Notes under the pieces: generated by a model
What the model was told of the DNA's origin: nothing
The model's input: only the letters and a program-made list of their open reading frames with translations
Database searches by the model: none
Source: CAZICM01 sp964537685
Lineage (GTDB): Bacteria > Myxococcota_A > Polyangia > Polyangiales > Polyangiaceae
Reading direction: 5' to 3'
Length of the DNA stretch: 10,254 nt
Assembly: GCA_964537685.1 (NCBI GenBank)
Contig: CAZICM010000115.1
Span: 1 to 10,254, forward strand
Translations under genes and position numbers: made by a program
Shown here: piece by piece, positions 1-5,686 of the stretch
Position numbering within the stretch: position 1 is the stretch's first letter
How the letters are laid out: each line of letters starts with the position of its first letter

Positions 1-92
1 GCGGCAAGCCAGTGGATGCCGATGGCGATCGCGATGTTGGCGATGCCTACAACCGTGAGGAAGACGCCGATTTGATAGGCTCGGGAGGGCAT
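1..92 (-). CDS. Partial small membrane protein, cut by left edge
   Basis: Reading the minus strand from the ATG at 92 gives an uninterrupted frame of 30 complete codons up to the window edge. It starts MPSRAYQIGVFLTVVG and continues as a strongly hydrophobic stretch rich in Ile, Ala, Val and Gly, ending near a Trp-Leu-Ala. Residues 7-30 or so form one membrane helix preceded by a short basic N-terminus, typical of the first helix of an inner-membrane protein. The frame stays open upstream of 92 but contains no ATG, GTG or TTG, so 92 is the best start. No Shine-Dalgarno sequence precedes it; the upstream bases are pyrimidine-rich. The family is not recognisable from so short a piece. It is divergent from the YfbU gene and is not obviously linked to it. 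Confidence 0.5.
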   Translation of the reverse strand, partial: MPSRAYQIGVFLTVVGIANIAIAIGIHWLA

Positions 93-162
93 GGGGGGAG
101 GGATGGAAGCATGGAGGGCGGGAAGCGGACAAGGATTTGAGGTGCCCTTGCCAATCCCGATA

Positions 163-191
163 TTGCCGACGGCTACAGGTATGGATACAAA
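163..191 (+). promoter_or_regulatory. Possible promoter of the YfbU-family gene
   Basis: TTGCCG (163-168) and TACAAA (186-191) are separated by 17 bases and match the sigma70 consensus boxes at four of six positions each. A T-rich stretch follows. Transcription would begin near 198, leaving a leader of about 140 bases before the homology-supported start at 337. The match is modest. Confidence 0.25.
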
Positions 192-336
192 AAAACGCCA
201 AATGAGATCTTTTTGAAATTTTTCCGCGTTGAACTTCGAACAGGAAAAGTCGATAATGGTGCTGCGAGCTTCCTCGCTGATAGGAAGCAAGCACAACTAC
301 ATCGTATCCAACACAAAGAGAAAGGTTTGCGAGTCT

Positions 337-861
337 ATGCCATTGACAAAATTTGAACGACGATTGCTCATCAATCAATATCAGATTCTCAAAGCCCTTG
401 GCAATGATGAGGAGGACAACGGAGAACGCTATGATAAATTCATAGAAATACTCGAGAGTGGCTATGAGTACTTCTATGACGAGGTTATTGGAAAATTCGA
501 GCCTGAGATGGCCCGTAACGAGTCGGAATTTGTATTCCAAGTTCTCGAAATGTTTCGTGGTATCGAGAATTATAAAAAACAACATTCAGATGATGCCGAG
601 GTGATCAATCACACGAACAGTCACTTTTTGGGATTCGACGCAAACAATGAGGGTGAGCATTATAGTTTTGCACGGTTTCTCATAAAAACCTGGGAGAATT
701 ATCAGGAGCAGATGCCCTATGAAGAGAGGACCGGTGGATTCAACAGCCACATGCCCGTGATTCCGCTGTACCAACGAATGCTCGAAACGTTAAGTGACCT
801 AAAGATAACAGGCCGATTCTCTCGTGAACAAGTCCTTGCGATCCTAAATTCGGGCATGTGA
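337..861 (+). CDS. yfbU: YfbU family protein
   Basis: The 174-residue product matches the YfbU family (E. coli YfbU is 164 residues) over its whole length. It opens with MPLTKFERRLLINQYQIL, the family's conserved N-terminus. The middle has a helix with ERYDKFIEILESGY (residues 30-43), then the hallmark FLGFDANNEGEHY (97-109) and a Phe-Ala-Arg-Phe helix. The C-terminal part has GGFNSHMP (133-140), YQRML (145-149) and a final FSREQVLAIL. The biochemical function of the family is unknown; E. coli YfbU has been linked to cell death, which is literature knowledge and not visible here. The frame is open upstream, and an ATG at 256 has a better Shine-Dalgarno (AGGAAAAG), giving 201 residues. I chose 337 because homology begins there and AAAGG lies about 11 bases upstream. 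The gene is visibly more AT-rich than the operon further right, which suggests separate acquisition. It is followed by a weak 5-bp hairpin (864-877) without a T-run. Confidence 0.9.
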   Translation: MPLTKFERRLLINQYQILKALGNDEEDNGERYDKFIEILESGYEYFYDEVIGKFEPEMARNESEFVFQVLEMFRGIENYKKQHSDDAEVINHTNSHFLGFDANNEGEHYSFARFLIKTWENYQEQMPYEERTGGFNSHMPVIPLYQRMLETLSDLKITGRFSREQVLAILNSGM

Positions 862-895
862 GCCTCGCACGGGCGAGACTAGGATCTCCCCCTTT

Positions 896-907
896 AAAGT
901 GCACTTT
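896..907. repeat. 12-bp perfect palindrome AAAGTGCACTTT
   Basis: AAAGTGCACTTT is perfectly self-complementary and lies 35 bases after the yfbU stop codon. It could be the binding site of a dimeric regulator, or by chance the core of a small hairpin. The GTGC/GCAC core recurs in the stem at 1023-1039. No protein partner can be assigned. Confidence 0.45.
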
Positions 908-936
908 TTACCGCCTTCCGCCGGACTTTGTGAAAC

Positions 937-973
937 ATCCCGCGCAACCATATAAAATCCCGCGCAACCATAT
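937..973. repeat. Tandem direct repeat, two 17-bp copies at 20-bp period
   Basis: ATCCCGCGCAACCATAT occurs at 937-953 and again, identical, at 957-973, separated by three A residues. The 20-base period is close to two helical turns, so both copies face the same side of the DNA. This is the kind of spacing seen in iterons and in paired activator sites. Only two copies exist in the window. The next gene downstream is the TIR gene, whose promoter lies about 200 bases away. Confidence 0.7.
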
Positions 974-1169
974 CAAGTAGAGAGATCATTTTTGACAAAA
1001 TGGGCTGATTTTGCCTGATTTAGCACTTTGAAGTAGTGCCCCAATCGAACAGGGGCTCGTTACCCAGAGACGGAAACAGCCCCCGGTCCGAAGCCTCACA
1101 ACCGGCGGGTGAACGCTTGCAAACTTGCCTGGAAGAAACATTCAGCCCCGAGTCTAAACCGCCAAAAAG

Positions 1170-1197
1170 TTGACATCTATTGCCATTGAAATAAAGT
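1170..1197 (+). promoter_or_regulatory. Sigma70-type promoter of the TIR gene
   Basis: A perfect -35 box TTGACA (1170-1175) is followed after 16 bases by TAAAGT (1192-1197), which matches the -10 consensus at four of six positions. Transcription is expected near 1204, only about six bases before the ATG at 1210, so the mRNA would be almost leaderless. The purine-rich GGCGGAAG (1202-1209) abuts the start codon and is too close to act as a normal ribosome binding site. Confidence 0.5.
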
Positions 1198-1209
1198 TGC
1201 TGGCGGAAG

Positions 1210-2358
1210 ATGCGGAAAACAGAGCAGCAGAACCTATCGGTTCAGAAATCCCCGGTGCGGGTTTTCTTTTCGTATGCTTCAGAGGATCGCGAGTTAAGGG
1301 ACGAACTCATCAAACACCTTGCGATCATGCAGAGAGAAGGGCTTATACAAGCGTGGCACGACGAGATGGTGCGGCCTGGTGACCCTTGGCGTCCAGCCTT
1401 GGAACACGCCATCGACACTGCAGAGCTGATTCTATTGCTTGTCAGTGCTGACTATCAAGCATCGGATGAGTGCTTTGTCCAGCAGATGGTGCGAGCCCTT
1501 GAACGACAGAATCAGGGCAAGGCTCTTGTCGTGCCTATCCTCCTTCGTCCGTGCTGCTGGGAGTCAGCGCCATTTGCCTCGTTGAAACCCCTTCCTAGCA
1601 ATCAAAAGCCGATTACAAGTTGGGAAAACCGTGACGAAGCATTTGCGAATATCACATCAGGGATTCGAAAGATTCTCGGTATTTCCGTGCAACATCCTAC
1701 GCAAGCCGCTGAATTTCCAAAGAAAGAAGGAACCACCTCGCAGGAAAGAAGGAAGCCATCGTCAGGTGCGGGACTCGGTTATGTGGTGCTCGTGGGAGTC
1801 ACAGCAATCTTTGTGCTGTTTTTCGTGGAATCAACACGCTATCCTCGTAGGCTGTCAAGCTCAATGGAGACAATGAAACCCAAGAAACTCGACAACCTCC
1901 GGATTGATGATCTTTGGGTGTCATCAAGCACGATTGACGTGCGCATACGAAATGAGGGAGCAAACACGATCAATGTTACGAGGGCACGCATTGTCTATCC
2001 TAGATGCAAGCCCGCACCTCCAAGCAGAAACTACACACCACCTTCCGCCTCTTATACAATTCCATCGCCCACGTTGGTGCGAATGACACCGCAGGACCCT
2101 TCATACAGGCAGGACCAAGAATTTCCCATCAGTCATGTTTTGGAGCCGGGCGACGTGGACCGATTCACGATTACCGTAGGATCACAGTGGGGTTCAATTA
2201 CAAATCCAGAACATAGCGGGGTATACCCCCAACGGTGTCCGAGTGGGTGCGTAGATGGACGACTCGTATTGTATTACAATGGGGCTCAGACGGTGGAATC
2301 TTGGTTGAGTGGTGGCTCGCACGTCTCTTCTTCCCCATCTCCATGTTCCCGTAACTAG
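1210..2358 (+). CDS. TIR-domain protein with one membrane helix and an extracytoplasmic domain
   Basis: The protein has 382 residues. Residues 16-157 are a bacterial TIR domain: VRVFFSYASEDRELRDEL (16-33), the WHDEMVRPGD loop (49-58), ILLLVSADYQASDECF (74-89), IPILLRP-like (109-114) and ITSWENRDEAF (135-145). A polar linker rich in Lys, Glu and Ser leads to one membrane helix (about 188-206). Residues 228-382 are Pro/Ser-rich with beta strands such as IDVRIRNEGANTINVTRARI and four or five cysteines, and resemble a secreted immunoglobulin-like domain. TIR domains of this kind often cleave NAD+ or act as adaptors in immunity. Close relatives, as I recall them, carry Glu four residues after the Cys of the ASDYC-like motif; here it is Gln92, so NADase activity is doubtful. 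An in-frame stop at 1192-1194 and the next Met at residue 40 fix the start. It is convergent with the operon, 84 bases from its end. Confidence 0.88.
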   Translation: MRKTEQQNLSVQKSPVRVFFSYASEDRELRDELIKHLAIMQREGLIQAWHDEMVRPGDPWRPALEHAIDTAELILLLVSADYQASDECFVQQMVRALERQNQGKALVVPILLRPCCWESAPFASLKPLPSNQKPITSWENRDEAFANITSGIRKILGISVQHPTQAAEFPKKEGTTSQERRKPSSGAGLGYVVLVGVTAIFVLFFVESTRYPRRLSSSMETMKPKKLDNLRIDDLWVSSSTIDVRIRNEGANTINVTRARIVYPRCKPAPPSRNYTPPSASYTIPSPTLVRMTPQDPSYRQDQEFPISHVLEPGDVDRFTITVGSQWGSITNPEHSGVYPQRCPSGCVDGRLVLYYNGAQTVESWLSGGSHVSSSPSPCSRN

Positions 2359-2442
2359 TTCTACCTGCATGGCGGTGATTCAGTGTCAGGACGAATGTTC
2401 GCCTAAACACTCTTACCCACCCCACCAAATGTCTGGGTTCTT

Positions 2443-3192
2443 TCAGCCGTTCTTCCACCCTGCCATTACCCCCAACCCCACCACCCCAGCCACCGCCCAC
2501 CCCGCCCACCCCACCCCATCCCCTTCGACCTCATCCTTCTCGCCCTTCTCGCCCCCCTCCACCACCGGCCCCGGCCCCGAACACCCCTTCTCGCACCTCT
2601 CCCCCACACCCGCCCCACATTCCGAGCACGCGGGCAGCGTCACGAGACATTCTTGCCCCAGCTTCGCCGATAACTCCACCGCATTCGAATATAACCCAAA
2701 AGCATAATATCTTGTCGTCAAACCCTTCGAATAATACGACGTCTTTTTCATCACATGCGACACGAGCAGCGCATCGCCCGTCAGCATCGCCCCCCGAAGG
2801 CTTTTCCTATCCACAAACAAAAGCCTCAGCCCATCGATCGCCCCTTCCTCATGGCTATCAAATACCCGAAAACATTGCGGAAATCTTGTCTTGTCCGTTC
2901 CATCTTTCGTATCGCTGTACAGAGCGCACCTTAGCCCCTTCTGCGCTTCCGGGCTGCAATCCTTCCCCGTCCGCGGGCATTGATGCGCCCCCCAATTGTG
3001 CGAAAACTCCATCGCCGAGCCCTTCCGCCATGTTCCATAGCCGGATTCAGCCCGAAAAATGGCCATCGTAAACTGCAGAACCACCCGCTCGATCACCTTT
3101 TCCTTGGTCACGGATGGCCACACCGAAAGCAATATCTCGCGCGCTTGCACGCTCGATAACCCAGGCGATCCAGGCTGATGAACCGTTGCCAT
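2443..3192 (-). CDS. Glucosaminidase/lysozyme-like peptidoglycan hydrolase with C-terminal membrane helix
   Basis: The 249-residue product has an N-terminal hydrolase-like domain (about 12-185). Helical AIFRAESGYGTW (44-55) offers Glu49 as the candidate catalytic acid. HNWGAHQC (65-72) matches the NxGgl/NxGni turn of this fold, FRVFDSHEEGAIDGLRLL (108-125) matches the FrkY-s-eesi-D--rLL motif of bacterial beta-N-acetylglucosaminidases, and SYYSKG (152-157) matches the G/S-YYT element. A Cys-rich stretch (182-204), a Gly/Glu-rich linker and a final hydrophobic helix (about 228-246) follow, so the enzyme is probably tail-anchored. No signal peptide is present, which fits a particle-borne or holin-dependent enzyme. 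The frame could start at GTG 3198, overlapping the previous stop by four bases, but ATG 3192 has AGGGGG five bases upstream and is preferred. It is the last gene of the operon. The Gly/Glu tail makes the plus strand strongly C-rich at about 2450-2600. Confidence 0.72.
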   Translation of the reverse strand: MATVHQPGSPGLSSVQAREILLSVWPSVTKEKVIERVVLQFTMAIFRAESGYGTWRKGSAMEFSHNWGAHQCPRTGKDCSPEAQKGLRCALYSDTKDGTDKTRFPQCFRVFDSHEEGAIDGLRLLFVDRKSLRGAMLTGDALLVSHVMKKTSYYSKGLTTRYYAFGLYSNAVELSAKLGQECLVTLPACSECGAGVGERCEKGCSGPGPVVEGGEKGEKDEVEGDGVGWAGWAVAGVVGLGVMAGWKNG

Positions 3193-3194
3193 GC

Positions 3195-3662
3195 TCACCC
3201 CCTAAACGGTACTTTGAACAATCCCACAGCCGCCGAGGACTCCATGATGGGAGCTCCCCACACCCACACCCGCCGATCGGGATCTTCGCGCTCTTCACGG
3301 CTTTTTTGCGGAGAACTAAATGTGAACTGATAAAGCTTCACCCGATCGCTCCATCCATCCAAAAAGGTTGGAGCATAGGCCACCGCGACAATCTGCGTTT
3401 GTTGGCTTGGGATCGGCGTCAGCACGGCCCGAGGGAATCCTACCCAGGATTGCGGACCTTGCACCCCTTTTGGAGCCTCGAGAAAGGTATCCTCGACCCT
3501 CACGGCCCCCTTGATTCTCCACACGAGCTTCTTTCGAGCCCGCAAATCATGCACAAATGTCGGGTAGCGCATGATCAAGAGCACGCCCGCCATGGCACCC
3601 GGGCTTTGTACTTCAAAGGTATTCCCCTCGAGCGAACCGTCAATTTCATGGGCCTTGATCAT
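3195..3662 (-). CDS. Conserved-looking hypothetical protein, beta-rich, 155 residues
   Basis: I do not recognise the family. The sequence is soluble and rich in predicted beta strands: VLLIMRYPTF (27-36), KKLVWRIKGAVRVED (44-58), IVAVAYAPTF (91-100) and RVKLYQFTF (107-115). A charged loop, SREEREDPDRR, follows at 121-131, then VWVWGAPI. There is no signal peptide, membrane helix, cysteine or obvious catalytic motif. AAAGGA lies nine bases before the ATG and supports the start. The gene begins 18 bases after the stop of the 429-residue protein and ends two bases before the hydrolase start, so it is clearly co-transcribed. From its place between a candidate structural protein and a wall hydrolase, a minor structural or assembly protein is a reasonable guess, not more. 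Confidence 0.7.
   Translation of the reverse strand: MIKAHEIDGSLEGNTFEVQSPGAMAGVLLIMRYPTFVHDLRARKKLVWRIKGAVRVEDTFLEAPKGVQGPQSWVGFPRAVLTPIPSQQTQIVAVAYAPTFLDGWSDRVKLYQFTFSSPQKSREEREDPDRRVWVWGAPIMESSAAVGLFKVPFRG
3198..3203 (-). promoter_or_regulatory. Ribosome binding site deciding the hydrolase start
   Basis: AGGGGG on the minus strand lies five bases before the ATG at 3192 and directly abuts the alternative GTG at 3198. This spacing favours initiation at 3192. It also places the binding site over the stop region of the upstream gene, a layout compatible with translational coupling. Confidence 0.5.
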
Positions 3663-3680
3663 GCGCTCCCGTCCTTTCTT

Positions 3681-4970
3681 CTACTTCCGCTTGTTCAGCG
3701 CGATCAATGTCGAATTGCGCTTGCGAATCGATGTTCCATGAACCCGAAGCTCCCAATACACGCCCACCTTTTCCGGGACTGTATCCATACCATTCCCCAG
3801 ATCGACGCGGTCAATCGGAAACACAAAATCCTCGAGCAACTCAACAACGGCACGGAATTGCCCGAGATCGGGGTTGTTGGGATCAAGTGACCATGCAAAG
3901 GCTTCTTTCATCCCGTAGCGGGAAAGGCTTTGCGTGCCTCCCGATGTATCCGCGATGGATGCCCTTCGGCCATGGACCGGGATATGGCGGAATGTGTCAA
4001 TCAAAATGCTTCTTGCATCCGAATTATCCCCCGCATCGTGTACCGTGCGCACAAAGCGAAGAACGCCGGACCCATGCAAGGCGCGCTCGAGTTCGCAGAC
4101 GCCGTCATTGTCCCGGAACAATTGCTTAGGCAAGATCATGCCCGCATCATCCCAAATCATAGAATGCCCGCTCAAAGCGTCTTTCACCGTGCTGTTCTTA
4201 ACCGCCGCGTCCAGCACTGAAGGACTATATTTCACGCGAATTCCTCGATATTCCGCCTCAATTTCCTCGATCAAAAACAATTGATCGGGGTAGCTATTGC
4301 GTCCAGGGTTGCGCAAGTTTGTATCCGCGGCGCTTACGCGGTGCGTGTTACCAAGGCGCGTGCTATCCTCATCGATCGCCTCGTGAAAAAAGGTCATCTT
4401 CGATTCAGATGCCAAGGCGATCAAATACGCGCGCTTGTCGTCCTCCGCGCCTTTCAAGACAAATTCCCCGGTTGCGTAGTAATAGCCGCGTTCAACGATA
4501 ACGGGGGCGTTTTTGCTCACATTCTTCTTGTATTGTTCGACGGCGTCCTTCCGCGCCTTCACAACGGCGGGCTTGGGCGGGGGCTTGGCGGGAACAATCG
4601 GAATGGGCACTTTTGCCGGCTTTTTGGCGGGCTTTTTGCGGAATTGCAAAAGCATTTGCGCGACTTGGGCGGCCGTGAATCCGGCTTTGCCCTTGGCCTT
4701 GGCCTGCGCGTTCAGTTGCGCGGTCAAGGCGGACAACGACGCTTGAAACGCTGCGCTTCCCGCGGCGCTCGCGCTAAAGCCTCCGGCCGTGTCGTTCTCG
4801 TCTTCGGGATCGCCGGCCTCGTCTTCATCCTCTGGGGCTTCCGTGAGCAATCGCTCGGGGTCCTCGGCGGGATCGGGGCCTTCGGTGCGATTGGCTCGCG
4901 ATTCCTGATCGATCTGGTCCAAGAGGTCGGCAATCGCTCCGGCCTCGTCTTCGCTCATTCGGTCATCCAT
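3681..4970 (-). CDS. Hypothetical 429-residue protein, candidate structural protein
   Basis: No family is recognised with certainty. Residues 1-62 are very acidic (many Asp and Glu) and probably disordered. Residues 63-110 are Ala/Ser/Gln-rich and helical. Residues 111-140 form a Lys/Pro/Ala linker (KKPAKKPAKVPIP). Residues 158-429 look like one large globular, mostly beta domain with no membrane helix. It includes GYYYATGEFVLKG (162-174), QLFLIEEIEAEYRGIRVKYS (230-249), LPKQLFRDNDG (280-290) and a C-terminal VGVYWELRVHGTSIRKRN (402-419). AAGGAA eight bases before the ATG supports the start, over Met5. The gene follows the three-helix membrane protein after 33 bases. Its size, single large beta-type domain and place among membrane and wall-lysis genes make it the best candidate for a major capsid or shell protein here, but only a structure prediction could show a jelly-roll fold. 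Confidence 0.72.
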   Translation of the reverse strand: MDDRMSEDEAGAIADLLDQIDQESRANRTEGPDPAEDPERLLTEAPEDEDEAGDPEDENDTAGGFSASAAGSAAFQASLSALTAQLNAQAKAKGKAGFTAAQVAQMLLQFRKKPAKKPAKVPIPIVPAKPPPKPAVVKARKDAVEQYKKNVSKNAPVIVERGYYYATGEFVLKGAEDDKRAYLIALASESKMTFFHEAIDEDSTRLGNTHRVSAADTNLRNPGRNSYPDQLFLIEEIEAEYRGIRVKYSPSVLDAAVKNSTVKDALSGHSMIWDDAGMILPKQLFRDNDGVCELERALHGSGVLRFVRTVHDAGDNSDARSILIDTFRHIPVHGRRASIADTSGGTQSLSRYGMKEAFAWSLDPNNPDLGQFRAVVELLEDFVFPIDRVDLGNGMDTVPEKVGVYWELRVHGTSIRKRNSTLIALNKRK

Positions 4971-5003
4971 GGTTCTTGTTCCTTCCGTGTTCCTGTTGCA
5001 TGA

Positions 5004-5630
5004 CTAGGCAAACAATGCCGCTGCCATCCTGTTGGCCGTCTCGGCGCGGGCGGCTTCCTTCGCGGCTCGTCCAGGGGGCAATTGCACAAAGTCTCCATTG
5101 GGCAATTCCATCCAATAGCCGTTGGATGCGTTTCCCGCTCCGGCTTCGTCGGGATCTCCGGTCTCGCCCTTCGCGGCCTTCTTTTGCGCCTGTTTAGCCT
5201 GCTGAACGGCTTGCTTCTGCTGCTCATCCTTGGGGGCTTCCTTGGGCCGGTTTCGCCATGCCTGAATGAACATCACAACACCGGCCACCAAAAGAGCCGT
5301 CCCCTGTTCGGCTACAATCGGCCTTCCCCGCTGCCGGCCATAACGCCGAAGCATCCAGCCAATGGCCACCAATACGCCGGGCAAAAACCACCAATACTTT
5401 CGAACGAAGTCGTTTTTTGCAACGACGTCCATCCCTGCAAAAAACGTGGTGAGGGCAGCTACGACAACCGTGACAATCCCCGTTTGATTGTTGGTGTCGC
5501 GGATTTGCCGGCCGCCCCATTCTTTACCCCATGTCACCACGCGGGAACCCCCTTCTTTCAGGGCATCGTAAGCCCTCCGCGATAGGGTGACAGACCCGGT
5601 CTTGCGCCGTTTTTTCTTGTTTTCAGCCAT
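5004..5630 (-). CDS. Small membrane protein with three predicted helices
   Basis: The 208-residue product has a strongly basic N-terminus (MAENKKKRRKTG), then three membrane helices at about 51-70, 79-97 and 109-126. The second includes a YWWFLPG turn. Residues 128-155 are Lys/Gln/Ala-rich and likely form a coiled coil; an acidic Gly/Asn-rich segment and an Ala-rich helix close the protein. I recognise no family. The frame extends upstream to a TTG at 5690, but ATG 5630 has AAGGAG eight bases before it and yields a natural basic start. It lies 56 bases after the upstream membrane protein and 33 before the 429-residue protein. Holin-like or internal virion-membrane roles are possible. Three helices and a long charged tail are compatible with a holin but not specific to one. 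Confidence 0.75.
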   Translation of the reverse strand: MAENKKKRRKTGSVTLSRRAYDALKEGGSRVVTWGKEWGGRQIRDTNNQTGIVTVVVAALTTFFAGMDVVAKNDFVRKYWWFLPGVLVAIGWMLRRYGRQRGRPIVAEQGTALLVAGVVMFIQAWRNRPKEAPKDEQQKQAVQQAKQAQKKAAKGETGDPDEAGAGNASNGYWMELPNGDFVQLPPGRAAKEAARAETANRMAAALFA

Positions 5631-5638
5631 AGCGATCG

Positions 5639-5644
5639 CTCCTT
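5639..5644 (-). promoter_or_regulatory. Ribosome binding site of the three-helix membrane protein
   Basis: AAGGAG on the minus strand, eight bases before the ATG at 5630, decides this start over the upstream in-frame TTG at 5690 and ATG at 5648. One of the four GCGATCGC palindromes (5632-5639) fills the spacer between the site and the start codon. Confidence 0.65.
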
Positions 5645-5686
5645 GCATGTGGTTTCCGTGAAGGGAAGCGGGCTTCCCTGGGTGTA

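Larger units (their letters stand above)
862..1169. other. Non-coding gap between the YfbU and TIR genes
   Basis: I see no convincing coding frame here. The stretch holds a weak hairpin just after the yfbU stop (CTCGC/GCGAG, 864-877), the palindrome AAAGTGCACTTT (896-907), a tandem 17-bp repeat (937-973), a TTGACA box at 992-997 with no good -10 partner, and a stem GCACT/AGTGC with a 7-base loop (1023-1039). Short palindromes and repeats are unusually dense. That would fit a regulatory region, a small unannotated RNA, or the scar of a mobile element. None of these can be decided from sequence alone. Confidence 0.5.

Noticed and set aside
864..877. CTCGC/GCGAG hairpin as the yfbU terminator
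   Set aside because: Only five base pairs and no T-run. It is mentioned in the gap description but not called as a terminator.
937..973. CRISPR-like repeat
   Set aside because: Only two copies of 17 bases with a 3-base spacer, and no cas gene is in the window.
2309..3071. Long plus-strand Pro/Ser-rich open frames
   Set aside because: They are the opposite strand of the hydrolase gene and its Gly/Glu-rich tail. They have low complexity and no ribosome binding site or domain.
3114..3890. 258-codon plus-strand open frame
   Set aside because: It is antisense to the 155-residue gene and the end of the 429-residue gene, which have good ribosome binding sites and natural protein composition.
4281..5003. 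240-codon plus-strand open frame, Gly/Leu/Arg-rich
   Set aside because: It mirrors the N-terminal half of the 429-residue gene on the other strand. It is a composition-driven shadow.
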